This document shows, piece by piece, positions 25,578 to 35,533 of a stretch of DNA of 64,000 nucleotides. The notes beneath the pieces are model-generated. The model saw only the letters and a program-made list of their open reading frames with translations, did not search any database and had not been told where the DNA came from. The stretch's first letter is position 1; the number at the start of each line of letters is the position of its first letter. This DNA comes from Pseudotabrizicola sediminis (GTDB lineage: Bacteria; Pseudomonadota; Alphaproteobacteria; Rhodobacterales; Rhodobacteraceae), in the NCBI RefSeq assembly GCF_004745575.1, contig NZ_RPEM01000009.1, positions 124,001 through 188,000 on the forward strand, read 5' to 3'. The position numbers and the translations under genes are program-made.

Positions 25578-26500
25578 TGGCCGGAGCAGCCCCCGACAGC
25601 GGCACCAGCGCCGAGACGACCTATCGCAGCGCCCGCGTGCCCTTGCTGTTGCCGACATGGCTGGTGATCGGGATTTTCCTGATCCTTCCCGTCGCGCTGA
25701 TGGCGGTCTATTCTTTCCTGACCAAGGAAATGCGTGGCGGGGTGATCTGGGAATTCTCGCTGGCCGCCTATGACCAGTTCTTCATCAACCGCGGCCTGTT
25801 CGGCGACGAGCCGCCCAGCCTTGAATGGACCTACATCAGCGTCTTTGGCCGCTCGATCGCACAGGCCGCCACCGCCACCACCCTGTGCCTGCTGATCGGC
25901 TTTCCCACCGCATGGTTCATCGCCACCCGCCCCCCCGCTACCCGCGGCGTCTGGCTGTTCCTGATCACGGTGCCCTATTGGGTGAACCTGTTGATCCGCA
26001 CTGTCAGCCTGCGCTTTCTGATCCGTGAAAACGGCCCGCTGAATGACGCGCTGCTGGGCACCGGCCTGATCTCGGAACCCCTCGCCATGATCAACACCAA
26101 TTTCGCCGTACAGCTGGGCCTGTTCTACAGCTATCTGCCCTTCATGGTGCTGCCGATCTATGCGGCGGTGGAACGCTATAACTTCACCCTCTCTGAAGCC
26201 GCCGCCGACCTGTACGCCAGCCGCTGGGTCATCTTGCGGGAAATCGTGCTGCCCATCGTCAAACCGGGCATCATCGCCGGCTGCCTGCTGGTCTTCATCC
26301 CGTCGATGGGTGCCTTTCTGGCCCCCAACCTGCTGGGAGGGGCCAAGAACTTCATGATCGGCTCGCTGATCGAAGAACAGTTCAAACGCTCGCTCGGCAA
26401 CTGGCCCTTTGGCGCGGCGGTGTCGATGATTTTGATGAGCCTCGTGCTGATCCTGCTCATGCTCTACGCCCGCAGCATGGCAAAGACGGAGGCACGCTGA
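25577..26500 (+). CDS. Polyamine-type ABC transporter permease (PotB-like)
   Basis: A 307-residue inner-membrane permease with six hydrophobic segments and the EAA loop [28 protein letters not shown] near residues 205-235, which contacts the ATPase. It overlaps the ATPase stop by one base and the next permease start by one base, so the importer genes are translationally coupled. PotB-like proteins form a heterodimer with PotC-like ones. Confidence 0.88.
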
Positions 26501-27306
26501 TGGCCCTGCGCTCTGTCCGGCATTACCCCAGCTTTTTCAGCATCGCCATGCTGTGCCTGATCATCCTTTATGCGCCGCTGATCGTGGTCATGGTCTATTC
26601 GTTCAACGACTCGCCTTCGATCACCAACTGGGGCGGGCTGTCGCTGCGCTGGTACTTTGATGTGTTCACCGGGCCAGAGGCCCCGCGCTTCCGCGCCGCC
26701 GCGTGGAACTCGCTGACCATCGCCGTTTTGGCCGCAACCATCGCCACCGCCATTGCCACCGCCGCCGCGCTGGCCATGCTGCGGGCGGGCAAGTTCAAGG
26801 GCCGGTCGCTGACCTTCGCCCTGATCAACCTGCCGCTGATGGTGCCCGAAATCGTGATCGCTGTGGCCACGCTGATCTTTTTCACCATGATCGGCTTTAC
26901 CACCGGTTATCTGACCATCCTGATCGCGCATATCACCTTCTGCATCCCCTTTGCCTACCTGCCCATCGCCGCCCGGCTGCAGGGCATCGACGGCAGCTAT
27001 GAGGCTGCCGCCCGCGACCTCTACGCCACCCGCGCGCAGTCGTTCTGGCTGGTGCTGCTGCCGCTGATGGCCCCCGGCGTGATCTCGGGCTACCTCTTGG
27101 CCTTCATCATCAGCCTTGATGATTTCATCATCACCAATTTCGTCAAGGGCGCCGGCATGGAAACCCTGCCAACCGCCATCTTCGGTTCGGTCAAACAGGG
27201 GATCAAACCCAATATCATGGCGATTTCCACCCTGATGCTGGGCGTCTCGATCCTCTTCGTCACGCTGTCCTACCTGATCAACCGCAAGGGCCGCCAGAGC
27301 CCGTGA
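26500..27306 (+). CDS. Polyamine-type ABC transporter permease (PotC-like)
   Basis: A 268-residue permease with six predicted transmembrane helices and the EAA motif [31 protein letters not shown] (about 167-195). The DDFIITNF segment is characteristic of PotC/PotI. It is the second half of the importer channel; the binding-protein gene follows 28 bases downstream. Confidence 0.88.
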   Translation: MALRSVRHYPSFFSIAMLCLIILYAPLIVVMVYSFNDSPSITNWGGLSLRWYFDVFTGPEAPRFRAAAWNSLTIAVLAATIATAIATAAALAMLRAGKFKGRSLTFALINLPLMVPEIVIAVATLIFFTMIGFTTGYLTILIAHITFCIPFAYLPIAARLQGIDGSYEAAARDLYATRAQSFWLVLLPLMAPGVISGYLLAFIISLDDFIITNFVKGAGMETLPTAIFGSVKQGIKPNIMAISTLMLGVSILFVTLSYLINRKGRQSP

Positions 27307-27334
27307 AACCATACCACCCAACAAGGAGCCCGCC

Positions 27335-28363
27335 ATGACACGCCTGATAACCACCACCTCCGCCCTGTGCCTGCTCGCAGGGGCCGCCCAAGCCGAGGGC
27401 ACGCTGTCGGTCTATCACTGGTTTGAATACATCCCGCAGGAACTGGTCGACAAATTCACCGCCGAGACCGGCATCGCCGTGACCATCGACACCTATGACA
27501 GCAACGAAGCCATGCTTGCCAGCCTCAAGGCAGGACGGCTGGGCCAGTACGATGTGGCGGTGCCCGCCGATTTCATGGTGGAAATCATGGCCGAGACCGG
27601 CATGCTCGACACTTTCACGGCGGAAGAGATGCCAAATCTGCCCAATATCGCGCCGCAATGGCTCGACGTGCCGTTCGACCCGGGCCGCACCTCGTCGATC
27701 CCCTATCAATGGGGCTCCACCTCCTTTGCGGTGAACCGCGATGTCTATGCCGGCGACATCTCCAGCCTCGGTGTGATCTTCGACCCGCCAGAGGAGTTGC
27801 GGGGCAAGATCAACGTGCTCGACAGCCAGAACGAGGTGCTGATCCTGGGCTCCCTCTACCTCGGCATTCCGCAATGCTCGACCGACCGCGACCAGTTGCG
27901 CGCGCTGTCCGATATGCTGGTGGCGGCAAAGCAGCACTGGGCCAGCTTCGGCTCGGACACCGCCAAGGATGTCATGGTGTCCGGTGATGCGGCAGCAGGC
28001 ATGATCTACAACGGCTTTTCCGCCAAAGCCCGTGCCGAAGGCGCCAATGTCGAATACAGCTACCCAACCGAGGGGCATGTGCTGTGGATGGACAATGTGG
28101 TGCTCCTGAAAGATGCGCCGAACCGCGCCAATGCCATCGCCTTCATGAACTTCCTGCTGGAACCGGAAAACGCCGCCGCCGTGACGAATTACGCGGCCTA
28201 TACCTCGGGCGTGTCAGGGGTGGAATCGTTCCTTGATGAGGCGATCCGCACCAGCCCGGAAAACAACCCGCCCGCAGGCGCGGCACCCGGCGCCTTTGCC
28301 CAAGTCTGCGATGAAGAAACCCAGAAACTGTACGACGCGATCTGGATCAACCTGAAAAAATGA
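27335..28363 (+). CDS. Polyamine-type ABC transporter periplasmic binding protein (PotD/PotF-like)
   Basis: A 342-residue exported solute-binding protein. Signal peptide cleaved after AQA (residue 20); the mature protein opens EGTLSVYHWFEYIP, the PotD/PotF strand that forms the amine pocket, and continues with TYDSNEAMLASLKAG. AAGGAG lies upstream of the ATG. The family binds putrescine, spermidine and other cationic amines. The adjoining hydrolase and trimethylamine-dehydrogenase-like genes suggest a small amine or betaine instead of a standard polyamine. A terminator follows. Confidence 0.85.
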   Translation: MTRLITTTSALCLLAGAAQAEGTLSVYHWFEYIPQELVDKFTAETGIAVTIDTYDSNEAMLASLKAGRLGQYDVAVPADFMVEIMAETGMLDTFTAEEMPNLPNIAPQWLDVPFDPGRTSSIPYQWGSTSFAVNRDVYAGDISSLGVIFDPPEELRGKINVLDSQNEVLILGSLYLGIPQCSTDRDQLRALSDMLVAAKQHWASFGSDTAKDVMVSGDAAAGMIYNGFSAKARAEGANVEYSYPTEGHVLWMDNVVLLKDAPNRANAIAFMNFLLEPENAAAVTNYAAYTSGVSGVESFLDEAIRTSPENNPPAGAAPGAFAQVCDEETQKLYDAIWINLKK

Positions 28364-28370
28364 ACCCGCC

Positions 28371-28396
28371 GGGGGCCGGGCATTCCGGCCCCCTTT
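28371..28396 (+). terminator. Terminator after the amine-binding protein gene
   Basis: Perfect nine-base stem GGGGGCCGG/CCGGCCCCC with a five-base loop followed by TTTC, seven bases after the stop codon. The downstream genes may be reached by partial read-through. Confidence 0.7.
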
Positions 28397-28402
28397 CATC
28401 TG

Positions 28403-28441
28403 TTTCCAAATATCCCGGGGGTCCGGGGGCAGCGCCCCCGG
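28403..28441. repeat. REP-like intergenic hairpin element
   Basis: AAATATCCCGGGGGTCC followed by CCGGGGGC-AGC-GCCCCCGG, an eight-base perfect stem with a three-base loop. From memory, GC-rich elements of this form recur between genes in Rhodobacterales; only one copy is in this window, so the repeat status is inferred. Confidence 0.45.
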
Positions 28442-28451
28442 TGTTTGCACC

Positions 28452-29207
28452 ATGCGCATCGCTGTCTGGCAGGGCCCGTCCCCCGCCGCCGATCTGGAAG
28501 CCGGCCTTTCACAGGCCAAAGCGGCCCTTGCCGCCGCAGGCCTGATGAATGCCTCTGTTCTTGTCCTCCCCGAGGTCTGGCTGCCGGGCTACAATCAACC
28601 CGATATCCCGGAACGAGGCCTTGCAACCGATGGGCCAGAACTGGCGCAGCTCGCCGCCGCCGCACGTGACGCAGGCTGTGCGCTTGCGATCGGCTATGCG
28701 GAACGCTCCGGCGAGGCTCTCTACAATGCTGCGCTGTGCATCGGCCCCGATGGCACCATCCTTGCCAACTACCGCAAGATCCAACTCTATGGCCCGCGCG
28801 AACAGGCGCTCTACACCCCCGGCACGGACTATGTCACCTTTGACCTGGCCGGGCACACACTCGCCCTGCTGATCTGCTATGACATCGAATTCGCGCCGCA
28901 TATCAAGGCACTGGCCGCTCGGGGCGTCAGTCTGATCCTGTGTCCCACCGCCAATATGCACCCCTTCACCCATGTGCCGCGCGTCACCGTGCCCGCCATG
29001 GCCGCCAATCACGGCATCGCCATCGCCTATGCCAATTACTGCGGCTCCGAGGGCGATCTGACCTATACCGGCGGCAGCCAGATCACCGGCCCACATGGCG
29101 AAATCCTCGCGCTGGCGGGTGAACATCCCGCTCTGCTGATCGCCGATCTGCCTGCCCGCGATCCGGCCCGGCTGTCCACCCAATCCGCCGATTTCAGGGT
29201 CATCTGA
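28452..29207 (+). CDS. Carbon-nitrogen hydrolase (nitrilase superfamily amidase)
   Basis: A 251-residue cytoplasmic enzyme with the complete Glu-Lys-Cys triad: E41 (VLPEVWLPGY), K109 (NYRKIQLYG) and C142 (LLICYDIEF). It hydrolyses a C-N bond in an amide, carbamoyl compound or nitrile. It is close in form to omega-amidases and N-carbamoylputrescine amidases. It sits after the amine importer and two bases before the trimethylamine-dehydrogenase-like gene, so it probably processes the imported compound or its product. Confidence 0.87.
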   Translation: MRIAVWQGPSPAADLEAGLSQAKAALAAAGLMNASVLVLPEVWLPGYNQPDIPERGLATDGPELAQLAAAARDAGCALAIGYAERSGEALYNAALCIGPDGTILANYRKIQLYGPREQALYTPGTDYVTFDLAGHTLALLICYDIEFAPHIKALAARGVSLILCPTANMHPFTHVPRVTVPAMAANHGIAIAYANYCGSEGDLTYTGGSQITGPHGEILALAGEHPALLIADLPARDPARLSTQSADFRVI

Positions 29208-29209
29208 CC

Positions 29210-31312
29210 ATGCCAAAAGACGCCCGCGACAACCGCTATGATATCCTGTTCGAGCCGCTGCGGATCGGCCCGAAAACCGCCAAAAACCGCTTTTATCAGG
29301 TGCCCCACTGCAATGGTGGCGGCTATCGCGACCCGTCCGCCGTGGCCGAGATGCGCCGCACCAAGGCCGAAGGCGGCTGGGGCGTCATCTTCACCGAACA
29401 GACCGAGATCCACCCGACATCCGAGATCACCCCTTTCATCGAACAGCATCTGTGGGAGGATAAGGATATTCCCGCGCTTGCCGCGATGGCCGATGCAATG
29501 AAGTCGCACGGCGCGCTGGCAGGCATCCAGCTGGCTTACTCCGGCATCAATGGTCCCAATCTCTACAGCCGCGAGGTGCCGCTGGCGGTTTCCGGCGGCC
29601 CGATCCTCACCTTCACCTCCGACCCGGTGCAGGCCCGCACCATGGACCGGACCGATATCCGCGACCTGCGCCGCTGGTTTCGCAATGCCTTCCGCCGCAG
29701 CCAGACGGCGGGCTTTGACCTGATCTGCCTTTATGGCGCGCATGGCTTTGGCATCTTGCAACATTTCCTGTCCCGCGCCACCAACCACCGCACCGATGAA
29801 TACGGCGGTTCTTTGGAAAACCGCGCCCGCTTTCTGCGCGAGATCGTGGACGAGGCGCGTGAGGAAACCAAAGGCGAGCTGGCCATCTCGCTGCGCCTGT
29901 CGCTGCACGAAGCAGGTGCTTTCGGTTTTTCCAACGCCGAGTTGCGCGATTTCATCGAAATGCACGGCGATCTGCCCGACATCTGGGATCTGGCGCATGG
30001 CACATGGGAGGCGTGTTCGGGCACCTCGCGCTTCAAACCCGAAGCGGCACAGGAAGAGTTGGTGCGCGGCATCAAGGCGCTGACCAGCAAACCCGTCGTC
30101 GGCGTTGGCCGCTTCACCTCTGCCGATGCCATGGTCCGGCAGATCCGCTCCGGTATCCTCGATTTCATCGGCGCGGCGCGGCCCTCCATTGCCGATCCGT
30201 TCCTGCCGAAAAAGATCGAAGAGGGCCGGTTCGACGACATCCGCGAATGCATCGGCTGCAACATCTGCGTTTCGGGCGACATGACCGGTGGTATCAGCCG
30301 CTGCACCCAGAACACCGCGTTCATGGAAGAATGGCGCAAAGGCTGGCACCCCGAACGCGCCCGGCCAAAGGGCCGCTCCGACACGGTGCTGATCGTCGGG
30401 GCCGGCCCGACCGGGCTGGAGGCGGCGATGCAGGCCGCCAAACGCGGCTATCACGTCACACTGGCCGAGGCGACAACCACGCTTGGCGGCCGGGTCGCCC
30501 GCGAACGCACCTTGCCCGGCCTGTCCGCCTGGGGCCGGGTCGCCGATTTCCGCACCGGGCAGCTTGCCCCCCTGACCAATGCCGAAATTTACCGCGACAG
30601 CCGATTGACGGCAGATGACGTGCTGGCCATGGGCGCGCAGCATGTGGCCATCGCCACCGGCGCGCACTGGCGACGCGACGCGGTGGCCCGTCTGCACCTG
30701 CACCCCATCCCCACCGATCCCGTAATGCCGGTGTTTTCCCCTGATGACATCATGGAGGGTAACGGTCCGACGGGTGGGCGCGTCACGCTTTATGATGACG
30801 ACCATTTCTACATGGGCTCGGTCATCGCCGAGGTGCTTGTGGCGCGCGGCTGTGCGGTGGATTTCATCACTCCCGCGACGAAAGTCGCCGAATGGGCCGA
30901 AAACACGCTGGAACAGGCCATCATCATGCGCCGCCTGCTGGCGTTGGGCGTCACAATCCACACCAGCAAAGCGCCCGAGGTCATCACCGCAACCGACGTC
31001 ATGCTGGGCTGCACCTGGACCAGAGCGCAAAGCGCACTTAAAGCCGATGCCGTGGTCATGGTCACCTCGCGCATCCCGCACGATCAGCTCTATCACGACC
31101 TGCGCGCCCGCCATCAGGAATGGGCCGGCGCTGGCATCCTTTCGGTCAAGCTGGTTGGCGATGCTGCTGCCCCCGGTCCGGTTGCCTGGGCCACCTATGC
31201 CGGTCGCCGCTTTGCCGAAGAGCTGGACCAGCCCGATGACCGCGGCGACACCCCCGCCTTTCGCCGCGAAGTGGCGCGGCTGGAGCCATTGCCCACGCGC
31301 CTGCCCTCGTAA
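29210..31312 (+). CDS. Trimethylamine-dehydrogenase-family flavoprotein (FMN, 4Fe-4S, FAD-type domain)
   Basis: A 700-residue soluble enzyme. The N-terminal TIM barrel binds FMN; Cys34 in QVPHC matches the Cys that attaches FMN covalently in trimethylamine dehydrogenase. Active-site YGAH (Y175, H178) is kept. The 4Fe-4S cluster uses C347, C350, C353 and C365. A nucleotide-binding domain follows (VLIVGAGPTGLEAA, about 391). One substrate-bowl Tyr of trimethylamine dehydrogenase is Gln here (Q64), so trimethylamine itself is unlikely. Dimethylamine, histamine or N-methylproline type demethylation or deamination is plausible. It follows the amidase by two bases. Confidence 0.85.
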   Translation: MPKDARDNRYDILFEPLRIGPKTAKNRFYQVPHCNGGGYRDPSAVAEMRRTKAEGGWGVIFTEQTEIHPTSEITPFIEQHLWEDKDIPALAAMADAMKSHGALAGIQLAYSGINGPNLYSREVPLAVSGGPILTFTSDPVQARTMDRTDIRDLRRWFRNAFRRSQTAGFDLICLYGAHGFGILQHFLSRATNHRTDEYGGSLENRARFLREIVDEAREETKGELAISLRLSLHEAGAFGFSNAELRDFIEMHGDLPDIWDLAHGTWEACSGTSRFKPEAAQEELVRGIKALTSKPVVGVGRFTSADAMVRQIRSGILDFIGAARPSIADPFLPKKIEEGRFDDIRECIGCNICVSGDMTGGISRCTQNTAFMEEWRKGWHPERARPKGRSDTVLIVGAGPTGLEAAMQAAKRGYHVTLAEATTTLGGRVARERTLPGLSAWGRVADFRTGQLAPLTNAEIYRDSRLTADDVLAMGAQHVAIATGAHWRRDAVARLHLHPIPTDPVMPVFSPDDIMEGNGPTGGRVTLYDDDHFYMGSVIAEVLVARGCAVDFITPATKVAEWAENTLEQAIIMRRLLALGVTIHTSKAPEVITATDVMLGCTWTRAQSALKADAVVMVTSRIPHDQLYHDLRARHQEWAGAGILSVKLVGDAAAPGPVAWATYAGRRFAEELDQPDDRGDTPAFRREVARLEPLPTRLPS

Positions 31313-31399
31313 AGCTGGCATCACATGGTTGCGCCCGAACACCGGCTCAGCCGGTCGGACGCCAGAGAAACCCCAAAGCACCTCGGCAACGCGCAGTTT

Positions 31400-32290
31400 C
31401 TGCGCCGCGATACGGTCGACCACCGCCATGTCGTGCGAGATGAAGAGAAGGCCCGTGCCCTCCTCTCGGGTCAAACGCTCCAGCACGGTCAGCACCTGCT
31501 CCTGCACCGCTACATCAAGCGCTGAGACGGGTTCCTCAGCGATCAGCACCCTGAGGCGCAAGATGAGGGCGCGCGCAATGCCGATCCGCTGGCACCGGCC
31601 GCCAGAAAACTGATGCGAGAAACGGTCGAAACCGTCTTCGGGCAGACCCTCCCGTGCAATCAGCGAGACAAGGCTTGCGTTACTTGCCTTTTCTGTGCGG
31701 TGCTGGCCCCGGATGCGCAGGGGCTCTGTGAGACGCTGGCGCACTGACATGCGCGGGTCCAGCGCGGCATAGGGGTCTTGAAACACCGTCCGGATGTCAT
31801 TGCGGGCAAGCCGCAGATCAGGGCCGATCAGCGACAGGAAGTCTTTTCCCGCCAGCAGCGCGCGACCGGTCTGGGCGGTCACCAGACGCAGCAGGCACTT
31901 GGCCAGCGAGGATTTGCCGCAGCCGCTTTCTCCGATCAGGGCGACGGTTTGGCCGGGGTGCAGATCAAAGCTGACATCTTCGACGGCATGCAGGTTGGCG
32001 GTGTGCCGCCGCAACAGACCCGTGCGCACGGAAAAGGGGGCGCCGAGATGGCTGACCGAGAGCACTGGCGCAGCCTGTGGCGGCGCAGACGGGTGTCTGG
32101 CCTGCGCCTCGTGGAATTTCGGTGCGGCAGCCAAAAGCCGCCGGGTGTAGTCATGCAATGGCTGGTCGAAGATGCGCCCCGCTCTGCCTTCATCAACACT
32201 GCGTCCCTGCAACATCACCGCCACCCGGCCGTCGAGTTCGGCCACAACGCCCGTGTCATGCTTGATGAACAGCACTGCCACGAGCGAGTT
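31400..32290 (-). pseudogene. Remnant of a two-domain oligopeptide ABC ATPase (GsiA/DppDF type)
   Basis: The minus strand begins in the H-loop of a first ATPase domain (LFIKHDTGVVAEL... VMLQGRSVDEG... LHDYTRRLLAAAPKF), then gives a nearly whole second domain: Walker A GESGCGKSS, Q-loop QDPYAALDPRMS, signature FSGGRCQRIGIARAL (the usual Gln replaced by Arg) and H-loop ISHDMAVV. Sequence similarity stops abruptly at about 31400, and no stop codon follows in frame before the neighbouring antisense gene. Both ends are therefore truncated. No permease or binding protein for it remains nearby. Confidence 0.82.
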
Positions 32291-32398
32291 TGCCACTATG
32301 TATCGGCTGCAACAGCGAACGAGTTGCACCGCTGCAGAAAGCAGGAAAGGAACGCATGCACACTCCACGCGTTGGTAAAGGGAATTCAAGAGGGGCGC

Positions 32399-32837
32399 AT
32401 GTCGGCGGTCACCACGATCAGTCCTGCGACCAAGGAAGAGATCCTGACTTACACCCGCATAACAAAACATGAGGCAACAAACCGGTTCGAGGCCTCCAAT
32501 GACGCTTACCACCTGCTGGAAGGTGCCAATATCGAGACGGCGGCCACATGTCGGTCAGGGGGCGGCTCTGCAACAACGGCGAAACCCGCATTTCGGCTAT
32601 CAGGGCAAAGGACGACAAGGGCACCAAGCGTCTGGCAGATGAAAGCCGCTATGGCTTGGGCAGCGGGGTGTTTTCCAAGGACGAAAAGCGCGCCCCCAAT
32701 CTGGCCCGAAATCGTTTCGACACCGGCAGAATCGCATCACTTCGCTCGGCGGGGCCAAGGATTTTCCCCACGGGCGCGAACATGGCGGCTTTGGGGTGAA
32801 TGACTTCCGCAAAGTGAAGGCGATCTTCCTGCCGTGA
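32399..32837 (+). pseudogene. Aldehyde dehydrogenase reduced to its two ends
   Basis: The first ~40 codons from ATG 32399 look like the start of a succinate-semialdehyde dehydrogenase-type enzyme (TISPATKEEILTYTRI). After about 32520 the sequence jumps, in shifting frames, to the C-terminal end of the same family: SRYGLGSGVFSKDEKRA, then GGAKDFPHGREHGGFGVNDF and a normal TGA at 32835. About 350 codons, including the catalytic Cys and Glu, are missing. An internal deletion plus frameshifts explains this. It abuts the ABC remnant, so one deletion-prone stretch covers 31.4-32.8 kb. Confidence 0.75.
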
Positions 32838-32889
32838 CCGGCCCGATTCAAGGCTTTCACTTAACTCGGCAACCACGAAGGAGCACTTA

Positions 32890-33561
32890 ATGAGCATGAA
32901 TATCCTTGTCGCCGGGGCAACCGGCAAAACCGGCCTGCATCTGGTCCGGGAACTGATCGATCTTGGTCAAAACCCGACAGCGCTTGTCCGCGAAAGCTCT
33001 GATACCAGCGCGCTACCCGAGGGGGTTGACCTGCGCCACGGCGATCTGACCAACTTGCAGGACGGCGTGTGCAACGGGATGGATGCGGTCATTTTCGCGG
33101 CAGGCTCGGGCGGGTCCACCGGCCCGGAGATGACCGATAAGGTCGATCGAGACGGCGCCAAGCGCCTGATCGATCTGGCGCACGCCGCAGGTGTAAAGCG
33201 GTTCGTGATGCTCAGCTCTGTCGGGGCAGATCAGGCTGCCCCGAGGGGCGCGCTGGCCCATTACCTGAAGGCCAAGCACGAGGCGGATGAACACCTCAAG
33301 ACGTCGGGGATGACCTTCTCGATCCTGCGCCCGGTGGCCCTGACCAACGACGGCCGCAGCGCTGCCGTGATCTTGGGCGACAAGGTCGACCCATCTGCGA
33401 CCGCCTCGCGCGCGGATGTGGCCCATGTTCTGGCCGATGCCGCTGTTTCCGGCCGCTTCGACGGAATTGTACAGCTCTTGCAGTCTGCGCAGGACATGTC
33501 AGACGTGCAGGGTGGCAAACATCCGAACCTTTCCGGCACCCATGATTTGCTAAAGGAATAG
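32890..33561 (+). CDS. NAD(P)-binding atypical SDR (SDR_a5-like) oxidoreductase
   Basis: A 223-residue Rossmann protein with the glycine motif GATGKTG near residue 9 and the strand-loop MLSSVGAD followed by HYLKAKHEADEHLK. The usual Tyr-x3-Lys is represented by YLKAK. Proteins of this class include flavin reductase/biliverdin reductase B-like and quinone-sensing NmrA-like members. AGGAG sits six bases upstream of the ATG. The next two genes follow at short spacing, suggesting one transcript dealing with reactive carbonyls or quinones. Confidence 0.78.
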   Translation: MSMNILVAGATGKTGLHLVRELIDLGQNPTALVRESSDTSALPEGVDLRHGDLTNLQDGVCNGMDAVIFAAGSGGSTGPEMTDKVDRDGAKRLIDLAHAAGVKRFVMLSSVGADQAAPRGALAHYLKAKHEADEHLKTSGMTFSILRPVALTNDGRSAAVILGDKVDPSATASRADVAHVLADAAVSGRFDGIVQLLQSAQDMSDVQGGKHPNLSGTHDLLKE

Positions 33562-33566
33562 CGTCC

Positions 33567-34598
33567 ATGACACAATCCGACACCAGGAACCGCAAGTTTG
33601 TCCTGGCCCAGCGTCCAACGGGCGAGCCTGACGCCAGTACCCTTCGGCTGGAAACCGAAGATGTACCGGTCCCCGGCAAGGGTCAGATGCTCTTGCGCAA
33701 CGCATATCTCTCGCTGGACCCCTACATGCGCGGCCGGATGAGCGATGCGCCGTCCTATGCCGCCCCGGTCGCGATCGGTGCCGTCATGATCGGTGGCACC
33801 GTCGCGCAGGTTTTGTCATCAGACGTGGCAGGCTTCGCGGTAGGCGACTGGGTGCAGGCCTTCGGCGGCTGGCAAGATTACGCCCTGTCCGACGGCACCG
33901 GTGTGATCAACATGGGCAAATCGCCCGAAAACCCGTCCTGGGCGTTGGGTGTGCTGGGGATGCCGGGCTTGACGGCGTGGGCGGGTCTGACCCAGATCGG
34001 CCAGCCGAAAGCGGGAGAGACGCTGGTCGTTGCCGGGGCCAGTGGCCCGGTGGGGGCCACTGTCGGGCAGATCGGCAAGATCCTCGGCCTGCATGTTGTC
34101 GGTATCGCAGGCGGGGCTGCGAAATGTGCCCATGTGGTCGACACTCTCGGCTTTGATGCCTGCATTGATTACAAGGCTGGCGGGTTCCCCGGTGCCCTTA
34201 AAGCGGCAGTGCCGGACGGCATCGACATCTACTTCGAAAATGTCGGCGGCGCCGTTTTCGACGCGGTTCTGCCGCTGCTGAACCCCAAGGCGCGCATCCC
34301 TGTGTGCGGCCTGATCTCGCAATACAACGCAACCGCACTGCCGGACGGCCCCGACCGGTTGAACCTGTTGCTGGGCACGATCCTGCGCAAGCGGATGACC
34401 CTGCGCGGCTTCATCGTCTTTGATGACTTTGGTCACCTTTACCCTGAGTTTGCGAAGCAGATGGGCGAGTGGGTCAAGGCAGGAAAAGTCCAGTACCGCG
34501 AGGAAATGATCGACGGTCTGGAACTTGCCCCGGCGGCGTTCGTTGGCTTGCTGCGCGGCGAGGCATTCGGCAAACGTGTCGTAAAGCTGGCTGTCTGA
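33567..34598 (+). CDS. NADP-dependent medium-chain oxidoreductase (CurA / leukotriene B4 dehydrogenase-like)
   Basis: A 343-residue zinc-independent medium-chain reductase. The opening RKFVLAQRPTGEP, LSLDPYMRGRMSD and the cofactor motif GASGPVGATVGQIGK (about 152-166) identify the alkenal/one double-bond reductase group, which reduces activated C=C bonds of enones and alkenals. It starts five bases after the previous gene. It is not the acryloyl-CoA reductase AcuI type. Confidence 0.85.
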   Translation: MTQSDTRNRKFVLAQRPTGEPDASTLRLETEDVPVPGKGQMLLRNAYLSLDPYMRGRMSDAPSYAAPVAIGAVMIGGTVAQVLSSDVAGFAVGDWVQAFGGWQDYALSDGTGVINMGKSPENPSWALGVLGMPGLTAWAGLTQIGQPKAGETLVVAGASGPVGATVGQIGKILGLHVVGIAGGAAKCAHVVDTLGFDACIDYKAGGFPGALKAAVPDGIDIYFENVGGAVFDAVLPLLNPKARIPVCGLISQYNATALPDGPDRLNLLLGTILRKRMTLRGFIVFDDFGHLYPEFAKQMGEWVKAGKVQYREEMIDGLELAPAAFVGLLRGEAFGKRVVKLAV

Positions 34599-34628
34599 AA
34601 CACTCATACTTTGAAAGGTCCCTTCCCG

Positions 34629-35303
34629 ATGAAAATCCTCATGGTTCTGACATCGCACGACAAACTCGGTGACACCGGCAAGAAAACCGGATTCTGGCTC
34701 GAGGAATTCGCCGCACCCTACTACGTATTCAAGGACGCGGGGTGCGACGTCACCCTGGCCTCGCCCAAGGGCGGCCAGCCGCCGCTTGACCCCACCAGCG
34801 ACGCGGACGACGCACAAACGGAGGCAACCAAGCGCTTCAAGGGCGACAAGGCGGCCCAAACCGATCTGGCAAACACGGTCGTTCTTGCGACGGTATCGCC
34901 GGATGGCTTCGACGCGGTTTTCTATCCTGGCGGTCACGGCCCGCTGTGGGATCTTGCCGAGGACGCCGACAGCATCAAACTGATCGAGACCTTTGCCCGC
35001 ACCGACCGCCCGATTGCCGCCGTCTGCCATGCCCCCGCAGTGTTCAAGCACCCCAAAGGCGCAGATGGCAAACCGCTGGTATCAGGCAAGACGGTGACCG
35101 GTTTCACCAATACCGAAGAAGAGGGTGCCGGCCTGACTGATGTGGTGCCGTTTCTGGTCGAGGACATGCTGAAAGCCAACGGCGGCAATTACGAAAAGGG
35201 TGCCGACTGGGCGTCGTTCGTGGTGACTGACGGCAAGCTGGTCACCGGTCAGAACCCGGCGTCGTCGGAAGAGACCGCGCGGAAACTAATAGACTTGGTT
35301 TGA
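34629..35303 (+). CDS. DJ-1/PfpI-family protein (Hsp31-like glyoxalase/chaperone)
   Basis: A 224-residue class I glutamine-amidotransferase-fold protein. The nucleophile Cys is in AAVCHAPAVF (near residue 136), with the preceding YPGGHGPLWDL loop and Glu near the N-terminus as in Hsp31-type glyoxalase III enzymes. AAAGG is nine to ten bases upstream of the ATG at 34629; an in-frame TTG 18 bases earlier is less likely. As third gene of the group it fits a carbonyl-stress role. Confidence 0.83.
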   Translation: MKILMVLTSHDKLGDTGKKTGFWLEEFAAPYYVFKDAGCDVTLASPKGGQPPLDPTSDADDAQTEATKRFKGDKAAQTDLANTVVLATVSPDGFDAVFYPGGHGPLWDLAEDADSIKLIETFARTDRPIAAVCHAPAVFKHPKGADGKPLVSGKTVTGFTNTEEEGAGLTDVVPFLVEDMLKANGGNYEKGADWASFVVTDGKLVTGQNPASSEETARKLIDLV

Positions 35304-35533
35304 TCGGGCCTATCGCGCGGCGCTGCCGCCCTGACGGGCAGCCATCTGCTGGCCGTCACCGGGCGGCGGCCAAATCCGGATGATCCGGGGCTTTGGTATC
35401 GCCCACAGTCATTGTGGGCGACCAAGGTGGCCAGACCGACAGCCGCAAAAGGTGCCGACCTTCACGCGCTGGCATTTGAACGCGGCGCGGGGTAAAAGCA
35501 CGCAAGCGCATAGACGGCGGCGCTCACAGACTT

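Noticed and set aside
29063-32512. Very long minus-strand frame of over 1100 codons
   Set aside because: Only the part from about 31400 to 32290 resembles protein (ABC ATPase); the rest is antisense to the trimethylamine-dehydrogenase-like gene.
33567-34598. AcuI acryloyl-CoA reductase for DMSP metabolism
   Set aside because: The motifs fit the CurA/leukotriene B4 dehydrogenase subgroup, and the gene groups with SDR and DJ-1 genes, not with the DmdA-like gene.
35304-35533. Short coding stretch ending before the Lrp gene
   Set aside because: Open frames here are short and match no family; no ribosome site. Treated as intergenic.
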